A stretch of 8,498 nucleotides of DNA from a bacterium. Lineage in GTDB: Bacteria > Eremiobacterota > Eremiobacteria > Baltobacterales > Baltobacteraceae. Below, in pieces: positions 1 through 4,305 of this stretch (position 1 is its first letter; each line of letters opens with the position of its first letter). Below the pieces are notes generated by a model that was not told the DNA's origin, ran no database searches, and was given only the letters and a program-made list of their open reading frames with translations. Position numbers and translations under genes: made by a program. The stretch spans positions 1 through 8,498 of the forward strand of contig JAJXVC010000077.1 of NCBI GenBank assembly GCA_021782295.1. The letters run 5' to 3'.

Positions 1-580
1 TCCACACCCAAGCGGCGAGTGCAGCCGAGACCTGCTCCGGTTCCTGGAAATAGAAACCGGCGATCATCGGCTCGAACACGTACTCGAGTACCTGCGAACC
101 AAAGCGCGTTCTGAGCCAGTCGCTTGCAAGGCAATCGTCGTATGCACACCACGCGGAGAAGTCGCTCAGCGAGAGCCCGGCACTGCGCGTGCGCAGCCGG
201 AGGCTCTCTGTAGCAAGGCGGAGGGCCGCCATCGGGCCGAGCAGCCCACTGCTGACGATGCTCGTCGGCACTCGTTGATTGACTCGCCGTATGCGCCCAC
301 CACGAACGGTTCCGCTGTACAACGATGCCGTGCGCCATTCTCGCTGTAAGCCGAGCTCGGCGATCAATCGCCCGATGACGGCGTATCCGTCGGAGAGAAA
401 CTGCGCCCCGCGATCTATGACAAAGCCGTCGCAACGATCCGTGCTCATCCTGCCGCCCACGCGATCCGATGCCTCGAACACCGTAACATCGAAGCCGCCC
501 TTCGAGAGTTCGTAAGCGGCGGTAAGACCCGCGATCCCCGCGCCGATGACGACGATCGATCGAGCGCGCTCGGAAGACAC
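1..580 (-). CDS. FAD-dependent amine-oxidase / protoporphyrinogen-oxidase-like enzyme, N-terminal part (runs off left edge)
   Basis: Only the first 193 residues are in the window. The start is GTG at 580-578. An in-frame TGA lies two codons upstream, so no longer N-terminus is possible, and a purine-rich GGGGAAG sits about 8-14 bases before the GTG. Residues 9-25 form a classic Rossmann FAD-binding strand-turn-helix (VVIGAGIAGLTAAYEL) with G13, G15 and G18. E36 is placed to bind the ribose of the FAD. It is followed by the R-V-G-G-R-M motif (40-45) and D-R-G-A-Q-F, which are typical of flavin-containing amine oxidases, HemY/HemG-like protoporphyrinogen oxidases and carotenoid desaturase relatives. 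The later segment E-P-M-I-A-G-F-Y, followed by a dipeptide E-P and S-A-A, matches the HemY/amine-oxidase pattern. The substrate cannot be told from this half. It lies 71 nt downstream of the lipoprotein-like gene on the same strand. Confidence 0.85.
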   Translation of the reverse strand, partial: MSSERARSIVVIGAGIAGLTAAYELSKGGFDVTVFEASDRVGGRMSTDRCDGFVIDRGAQFLSDGYAVIGRLIAELGLQREWRTASLYSGTVRGGRIRRVNQRVPTSIVSSGLLGPMAALRLATESLRLRTRSAGLSLSDFSAWCAYDDCLASDWLRTRFGSQVLEYVFEPMIAGFYFQEPEQVSAALAAWVW

Positions 581-651
581 GATTCAGCTTCCCCGTCGCA
601 GCGGAGTGCATGAATGGATTCGTCGGAATCGCCACGTCATATCAGGTCGTT

Positions 652-1051
652 TCAGGGGACCGAGGCCCGTATCGAACTCGTCCCTACCCAAATCGTGTAG
701 GTCCCGGATGTAGACCCCGCGATCTGAGCAGTGGTATTAAGGGTCGCTTCACCCGCAGTTACGCAATTTCCGGAGAGCGTTATTTGGTACGGCGGTTGCG
801 TCGTATTTGCCGAGGACGTCGCCCCGATAACGCTGCGCTTTGCCCAATTGATTGGAAGGTGATCGGTCCGGTCTGCGCTCCCGACACCCCATTGCCCGTC
901 CAAGAAAAATCGGCCCGCCAAGTATCGAATGTACGGTGGGCTGATTCCACCCACCACACGAGGCCAAGAGCACCGCGACTCCAAACACCAATCCAACCGT
1001 CGGGCGAATCGATTTCAAAAGCCATTGACCCATACCGGGCGTTCGGTTCAA
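652..1051 (-). pseudogene. Lipoprotein-like gene with an apparent +1 frameshift
   Basis: Two reading frames of this strand each look real over only half the interval. The frame starting with TTG at 1051 (or ATG at 1033) gives a lipoprotein signal: K and R residues, a hydrophobic run (PTVGLVFGVAVLLAS), then a cysteine in an L-A-S-C lipobox followed by G-G. After roughly 985-915 that frame turns arginine-rich and out of character. The neighbouring frame, open down to the TGA at 654-652, then carries a plausible secreted beta-rich sequence with many T, S and G residues, for example GTYTIWVGTS near the end. Joining the two needs one base skipped, giving about 132 residues. Candidate sites are the G-rich TGGTGGGTGG around the lipobox or the run of five T's (five A's on the plus strand) near 904-908. 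TTG at 1051 overlaps the upstream stop codon (TTGA). I recognise no family. It could be a decayed gene, a sequencing error, or two chance frames. Confidence 0.45.
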
Positions 1052-1308
1052 CCCCGCTCGTTCCGTCTCCCTGCATAAATGTTTTTACCGAACCATGAAT
1101 AGAACATTCTTGTACCGGCCATCGCGATGGGGGTAAAAATCACCGTGCCGACAATTGCGCCAACGGCTTGGGCTCGATGGTGCCCCCACAGATGAAAAAC
1201 TTTAAACGATGTGTACGCAATATCGGGGACGGCAACGATCGTAAATGCCCTTCCCCATGACATAATGAACGATGTTTGCTCCGCGCCGGCTTCATTTATT
1301 GAACTCAC
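1048..1308 (-). CDS. Small hypothetical membrane protein (71-86 residues)
   Basis: The frame contains two hydrophobic segments, about AFTIVAVPDIAYTSF and AVGAIVGTVIFTPIAMAG, separated by a short polar H-L-W-G-H-H-R loop and ending in a basic tail (K-N-I-Y-A-G-R-R-N-E-R-G). This suggests a two-helix inner-membrane protein. The start is ambiguous. GTG at 1308-1306 overlaps the TGA of the NUDIX gene by four bases (GTGA) and gives 86 residues by translational coupling. ATG at 1263-1261 gives 71 residues beginning M-S-W-G-R. Neither has a good Shine-Dalgarno sequence. Its TGA (1050-1048) in turn overlaps a TTG that could start the lipoprotein-like gene. No known family is recognised. GC is lower than in the neighbours (about 51% over 1081-1260 by hand count), suggesting an orphan or acquired gene. 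Confidence 0.5.
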   Translation of the reverse strand: MSSINEAGAEQTSFIMSWGRAFTIVAVPDIAYTSFKVFHLWGHHRAQAVGAIVGTVIFTPIAMAGTRMFYSWFGKNIYAGRRNERG

Positions 1309-1874
1309 CGGGCGTTCTTCACCCAAAGGAGCGCGATCACCGTCTTCGCGTCGGCGATCTCGCCGCGCGCGACCATCGCCATCCCTTCCTCGAGCGTCAC
1401 CGCACGTACGTCGATACGCTCGTCGTCGTCGAGCGACTGCGTACCCGCCGTGAGATCGCGCGCGAGAACGAGGTGCAACACCTCGTTGCAAAAGCCCGGC
1501 GTCATCGCAACGCTCGCGAGCAACTCGACACGCGCGGCGCGATAGCCGGTCTCCTCGGCGAGTTCGCGCAACGCGCCATCGAGTGCGCTCTCACCCGGTT
1601 CGCATTTTCCCGCCGGAATCTCCCACATCGTCGCGCCGAGCGGATGTCGATATTGCCGTACCAACAATATTTCGCGTTCGCCGAGCATCGCGGCAACCGC
1701 GACCGAGCCCGGATGCTCGACGACGTCGCACGCAAAACGGTGCCCGTCGGCGTACCGCAGCAGATCGGTGCGCACGCGAAAGACCGGGCCGCGATAGCGC
1801 TCCGCGCTCGATTCAACGACCGGCGCCGCTCCCGCGCCTTCTTCAGCAGCATCTTCCATCGTAGCGGTGAGCAT
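1305..1874 (-). CDS. NUDIX hydrolase, ADP-ribose pyrophosphatase type
   Basis: The product is 189 residues from ATG at 1874, or 184 from ATG at 1859. Neither start has an evident Shine-Dalgarno sequence. The open frame extends much farther upstream, but that part is the antisense of other genes. Residues 89-111 match the NUDIX box G-x5-E-x7-R-E-U-x-E-E-x-G-U exactly (G89, E95, R103, E104, E107, E108, G110), which is the Mg-binding catalytic loop. Before it comes V-R-Q-Y-R-H-P and W-E-I-P-A-G, and about 15 residues after it is a proline (M-T-P-G-F-C-N-E). Both are the usual marks of the ADP-ribose pyrophosphatase (NudF) subfamily, which hydrolyses ADP-ribose to AMP and ribose 5-phosphate in the cytosol. 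The exact substrate is inferred from the family. It is the first gene of a minus-strand run and is divergent from the 71-residue membrane protein. Confidence 0.9.
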   Translation of the reverse strand: MLTATMEDAAEEGAGAAPVVESSAERYRGPVFRVRTDLLRYADGHRFACDVVEHPGSVAVAAMLGEREILLVRQYRHPLGATMWEIPAGKCEPGESALDGALRELAEETGYRAARVELLASVAMTPGFCNEVLHLVLARDLTAGTQSLDDDERIDVRAVTLEEGMAMVARGEIADAKTVIALLWVKNAR

Positions 1875-1916
1875 TAACGGAATCGGCGGCGCGGGCCTCG
1901 TACTCTCGAAACTATC
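1875..1916. promoter_or_regulatory. Short divergent intergenic region
   Basis: Only 42 bases separate the NUDIX start (1874, minus) from the GTG of the small membrane protein (1917, plus). Promoters for both directions must lie here or inside the opposite gene. On the plus strand TACTCT at 1901-1906 is a weak -10-like hexamer close enough to the GTG to give a leaderless transcript, but no -35 match is evident. No Shine-Dalgarno sequence is seen for either gene. This is a location call rather than a defined promoter. Confidence 0.3.
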
Positions 1917-2132
1917 GTGAAAAAGAACGTTCCCAATAACTCCTCGATCGGGGCCGAGATCGCTTGGCTCCTCGGCTTCCTCGTCGTCTTTGCAATCGCG
2001 CTGCTGTTGTTGAACATCTACCTCGTTCCCCATCACTTCAACGATAAGGTCGCCGACACGGCGGCAGGCGTGATCGCGGCAGTCGCCTACGTCGGGGCGC
2101 GCCGCTGGGCGATGCTGCGGACGAAACGCTAG
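1917..2132 (+). CDS. Small hypothetical membrane protein (71 residues)
   Basis: The frame begins at GTG 1917 and ends at TAG 2130-2132. The N-terminus is short, basic and polar (K-K-N, then N-N-S-S). A strong transmembrane helix covers about residues 15-37, a polar P-H-H-F-N-D-K loop follows, and a second, weaker alanine- and valine-rich helix covers about 45-62. The C-terminus is arginine- and lysine-rich, so both ends are probably cytoplasmic. No catalytic motif is visible and I recognise no family. The start lacks a Shine-Dalgarno sequence, and no in-frame ATG offers an alternative. The stop is 2 nt before the GTG of the RNA methyltransferase, so the two are probably cotranscribed and translationally coupled. 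Confidence 0.65.
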   Translation: MKKNVPNNSSIGAEIAWLLGFLVVFAIALLLLNIYLVPHHFNDKVADTAAGVIAAVAYVGARRWAMLRTKR

Positions 2133-2134
2133 GC

Positions 2135-2941
2135 GTGGAGGCCCTCGGTCGCCACAGCGCCGAGCTTCGCTCGCTCGTCGCGCTCGCGCACCCCGAAGGG
2201 CGTGCCGAACGCGGGCTCTTTCTCGTCGAGGGAGCGACGCTGTTGGAAGAGGCGCGGCGCAGCGGAGTCGCGATCGCCGCCATCTATGCAACCGAGGAGG
2301 CGCTCGCACGCGAGCCGCAGCTCGCCGCCGCCCGTGCCGAGGGCGTCCCGCTCAAGCTCCTCGACGAGCGCTCCGCCAAGCGCCTCTCCGATCTCGAATG
2401 CCCTCCGGGGATCTTCTCGCTCGTGCCGATCCTGCAGTGTGACGCCGCGGAGATCCTCGCCCACGGTGCCCTCGCGCTGCTGCTCGCCGACCTCAACGAC
2501 CCCGGGAACGCGGGCACCCTGCTCCGCGCCGCCGAGGCCTTCGGGGCGAGCGGGGCGCTGCTCGGCGATCTCGGCGTCGACCCCTACCACCCCAAGCTGG
2601 TCCGCGCCGCGATGGGCGCGCATTTCCGCCTTCCGATCGCCCGTCTCTCGCCTCCGGAGCTTGCGGCGCGGCTCGCGGAGCATCCGACGCTCACGATCGG
2701 CCTGAGCGCCGATGGAGCGCCGATCGCGAGCCTGCCGCACCGTGGGGCGCGCCTGCTCTTCGTGGGGAACGAACGACACGGCCTTGGGCGCTGGGAACCA
2801 CTCTGCCGCGAGCACGCCGCGATCCCGATGCCGGGGCGGGCCGAGAGCCTCAACGCCGGGGTCGCCGGGGCGATCGCCCTCTACGAACTCGGGGCTGCAG
2901 GAGAAGGGCGGGGGCTCCCGGGGGGCTTGTCAAGAGAGTAG
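2135..2941 (+). CDS. TrmH/SpoU-family RNA 2'-O-methyltransferase
   Basis: The product is 268 residues, the usual size for an RlmB/YsgA-like SPOUT methylase. The N-terminal ~95 residues resemble the SpoU substrate-binding domain (F-L-V-E-G near 29-33, and L-S-D-L-E-C-P-P-G-I-F near 84-94). The catalytic domain holds all three SPOUT motifs: motif 1 at 119-131 (DLNDPGNAGTLLR), motif 2 at 211-217 (G-N-E-R-H-G-L), and motif 3 at 232-251 (M-P-G-R-A-E-S-L-N, then A-G-V-A-G-A-I-A-L-Y-E). Motifs 2 and 3 form the trefoil-knot S-adenosylmethionine site. It probably methylates a ribose in rRNA or tRNA in the cytosol; the target nucleotide is unknown. The GTG start lies 2 nt after the preceding stop. A glycine-rich tail follows the fold. 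The gene is richer in GC than its neighbours (48 of 60 bases at 2521-2580). It lies upstream of pheS, as ysgA does in Bacillus. Confidence 0.93.
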   Translation: MEALGRHSAELRSLVALAHPEGRAERGLFLVEGATLLEEARRSGVAIAAIYATEEALAREPQLAAARAEGVPLKLLDERSAKRLSDLECPPGIFSLVPILQCDAAEILAHGALALLLADLNDPGNAGTLLRAAEAFGASGALLGDLGVDPYHPKLVRAAMGAHFRLPIARLSPPELAARLAEHPTLTIGLSADGAPIASLPHRGARLLFVGNERHGLGRWEPLCREHAAIPMPGRAESLNAGVAGAIALYELGAAGEGRGLPGGLSRE

Positions 2942-2963
2942 TTTCCGGGCAAAAAGTCAAGAC

Positions 2964-2992
2964 TTCCACAGAGAAAAGTCGCATGGTATGCT
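2964..2992 (+). promoter_or_regulatory. Candidate extended -10 promoter for the YqzL-like gene
   Basis: TTCCAC at 2964-2969 (3 of 6 to TTGACA) is followed after exactly 17 bases by TATGCT at 2987-2992 (4 of 6 to TATAAT). The latter is preceded by TGG, which gives an extended -10 (TGnTATGCT). Transcription would start near 2999, about 57 bases before the YqzL-like start codon. The region just downstream of the methyltransferase stop is distinctly A-rich. The match is modest and rests on sigma-70 consensus only. Confidence 0.4.
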
Positions 2993-2994
2993 CT

Positions 2995-3019
2995 GAGAGC
3001 CCCGTAGAACGGGTCTTTT
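2995..3019 (+). terminator. Small GC hairpin followed by a U-rich stretch (weak terminator or leader hairpin)
   Basis: CCCGT (3001-3005) and ACGGG (3009-3013) pair perfectly around an AGA loop. After one C-T mismatch, further A-T and G-T pairs extend the stem outward (2995-2999 with 3015-3019), and TCTTTT follows at 3014-3019. It could be the terminator of the methyltransferase gene, 60 bases past its stop. If the promoter candidate ending at 2992 is real, it would instead be a hairpin at the very 5' end of the YqzL-like transcript. The stem is short, so termination would be weak. Confidence 0.35.
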
Positions 3020-3055
3020 GTCGGAATGCTTCGTGTAAAGGAGACTCACCGCCTC

Positions 3056-3157
3056 ATGGCTACCTCCGAATTGTTCTGGAAGCTCTTTGCCAACACCGGA
3101 TCGATTGGCGCCTACCTCGCATACCGAAAGACACACCCGACTCCGAGTCACGGCTGA
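3056..3157 (+). CDS. yqzL: YqzL-like microprotein (33 residues)
   Basis: ATG 3056 to TGA 3155-3157 encodes 33 residues. The core has F7-W8-K9-x-F11, T14-G15-x-I17 and Y20-L21-x-Y23-R24-K25. This is the W-K-x-F-x-x-T-G-x-I-x-x-Y-L-x-[YF]-[KR] pattern I associate with the YqzL family of short proteins of unknown function, first named in Bacillus. A strong Shine-Dalgarno sequence AAAGGAG lies at 3037-3043, 12 nt before the ATG, which is slightly long. A candidate promoter stands upstream and a strong terminator 30 nt downstream, so the gene looks like an independent monocistronic unit. Family members are often near 45-50 residues, and this one ends with a short P-T-P-S-H-G tail instead of an acidic extension. 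The function is unknown. An alternative is a leader peptide for pheST, though it is not enriched in phenylalanine codons (two Phe). Confidence 0.7.
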   Translation: MATSELFWKLFANTGSIGAYLAYRKTHPTPSHG

Positions 3158-3186
3158 CGACAGAAAAGCATTAGAAAAGAACGTTT

Positions 3187-3225
3187 GGCGCCCGGTATGA
3201 TGAAACGACCGGGTGCCTTTTTTTT
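3187..3225 (+). terminator. Strong intrinsic terminator between the YqzL-like gene and pheS
   Basis: GGCGCCCGGT (3187-3196) pairs with ACCGGGTGCC (3208-3217) as a 10-bp stem with one G-T wobble. The loop is 11 nt, and eight consecutive T's follow at 3218-3225. This is a textbook rho-independent terminator, the clearest in the window. It ends only 30 nt before the pheS ATG, so it either ends the YqzL-like transcript or acts as an attenuator for pheST. Confidence 0.9.
3196..3201 (+). promoter_or_regulatory. Candidate pheS -10 box inside the terminator hairpin
   Basis: TATGAT (5 of 6 to TATAAT) covers the last base of the 5' stem arm and the start of the loop. Transcription would begin near 3208, at the first base of the 3' arm, so this transcript would lack the 5' arm and could not form the terminator. 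No good -35 is seen at 16-19 nt spacing; the sequence there is A-rich (around 3172-3180). The proposal rests on position and on one hexamer. Confidence 0.3.
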
Positions 3226-3255
3226 GCCCGACGATAGCGAGAACGATAGGGAGCG

Positions 3256-4290
3256 ATGAGCGCACTCCAACCACAACTCGACGAGATAGCACGGCGGCTC
3301 CGTGCCGCAGCCGATGCGGTGAACGATAGTGCCGCTCTCGAAGAACTCCGCGTCCGTTTCCTCGGACGCAGCGGCGAAGTTACGCTCGTGCGGCGCAGCA
3401 TCGGTACGTTACCGCCGGCCGAGCGCCCCGATGCCGGGAAAACCATCAACGACGCCGTCGCCGCGATGGAAGCGGTACTCGACGGCGCAAACGCGCGCAT
3501 CGCGCGCGGCGCACTCGACGAGGAGCTCAAACGTCGCGTCGACGTCACCTTCCCCGCTCCCGATACCGCTTTAGGTTCGATTCATCCGGTGCGCCGCATC
3601 ATCGAAGAGATCGCCGAAACGTTCGAACAACTCGGTTTTGCAACGGTACTCGGTGCCGAGGTCGAGCCGAGCTATTACACCTTCGACGCGCTCAACATTC
3701 CCGCCGATCATCCCGCGCGCGAGGGCTTCGATTCATTCTTTATCACCCCCGAGCTCCTGTTGCGACCGCATACCTCGCCGATGCAGATTCGCACGATGCA
3801 GCAGCATCGCCCGCCGGTCGCGATCCTCGCACCGGGGCGTTGCTATCGTCGCGACGCGGTCGATGCGCGCCATCTCTTTCAATTCCATCAGGTCGAAGGA
3901 TTGCTCGTCGCCGAAGGCATCAACTTCGGGCACCTCAAAGGCGCGCTCGCCCATCTCTCGCGCACGCTCTTCGGCCCCGACCAACGCGTTCGTTTCCGTC
4001 CTTCGTTCTTTCCGTTCACCGAACCGAGTGCCGAGGTCGACACGACCTGCCCGAAATGCAAAGGCAACGGCGGAAGCTGCTCGATGTGCGGCGGTTCGGG
4101 CTGGATCGAGATCGGCGGCGCCGGAATGGTGCATCCCAACGTCTTACGCGAGGTCGGATACGACCCGGCGGAAGTGAGCGGTTGGGCCTTCGGCGTCGGC
4201 GTCGAACGCATCGCCCTCGCCCGATACGAGATCGACGATATCCGTCGTCTGATCGAATGCGATACCGATTTCTTGCGTCAGCTCCAATAG
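3256..4290 (+). CDS. pheS: Phenylalanine--tRNA ligase alpha subunit
   Basis: The product is 344 residues, normal for bacterial PheS, the catalytic class II subunit that activates phenylalanine with ATP and charges tRNA-Phe as an alpha2beta2 enzyme with PheT. Residues 1-90 form the helical coiled-coil tRNA-binding arm (R-F-L-G-R-S-G-E near 34-41). The catalytic core shows H-P-A-R-E (152-156), R-P-H-T-S-P-M-Q-I-R-T-M (170-181), motif 2 with G194-R-C-Y-R-R-D-A-V-D and F208-Q-F-H-Q-V-E-G, and motif 3 with G309-W-A-F-G-V-G-V-E-R-I-A. A311 corresponds to the Ala that limits substrate size in E. coli PheS (Ala294). Four cysteines, C265, C268, C275 and C278 (C-x2-C-x6-C-x2-C), form a zinc-knuckle-like insertion seen in many bacterial PheS. 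AGGGAG at 3248-3253 stands only 2 nt before the ATG, an unusually short spacing. pheT follows after 15 nt. Confidence 0.98.
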   Translation: MSALQPQLDEIARRLRAAADAVNDSAALEELRVRFLGRSGEVTLVRRSIGTLPPAERPDAGKTINDAVAAMEAVLDGANARIARGALDEELKRRVDVTFPAPDTALGSIHPVRRIIEEIAETFEQLGFATVLGAEVEPSYYTFDALNIPADHPAREGFDSFFITPELLLRPHTSPMQIRTMQQHRPPVAILAPGRCYRRDAVDARHLFQFHQVEGLLVAEGINFGHLKGALAHLSRTLFGPDQRVRFRPSFFPFTEPSAEVDTTCPKCKGNGGSCSMCGGSGWIEIGGAGMVHPNVLREVGYDPAEVSGWAFGVGVERIALARYEIDDIRRLIECDTDFLRQLQ

Positions 4291-4305
4291 GGATTTCGAA
4301 ACAGC

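Noticed and set aside
617..630. Palindrome GATTC-GTCG-GAATC in the gap before the FAD enzyme
   Set aside because: The 5-bp stem has no T-run and no second copy that I noticed; likely chance.
610..1098. Plus-strand open frame of 162 codons opposite the lipoprotein-like gene
   Set aside because: No hydrophobic or domain pattern, proline/arginine-rich shadow composition, no start signal; the minus-strand frames make better sense.
1875..2309. N-terminal extension of the NUDIX frame to 334 residues
   Set aside because: The extra part is arginine-rich or polar filler antisense to the 71-residue membrane protein and the methylase start; NUDIX enzymes of this type are about 180-210 residues, matching the ATG at 1874 or 1859.
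3056..3157. PheM-type phenylalanine-rich attenuation leader peptide
   Set aside because: Only two phenylalanines, not consecutive, and the core resembles YqzL; a leader role cannot be excluded but not on the PheM model.
2942..3255. T-box riboswitch controlling pheST
   Set aside because: The conserved T-box element (AGGGTGGNACCGCG-like) is absent before the terminator, and no specifier stem with a TTC codon bulge is evident.
2957..3292. Minus-strand open frame of 111 codons across the YqzL-like gene and the terminator
   Set aside because: It crosses a strong plus-strand terminator and overlaps the pheS start; no recognisable motif or start signal.
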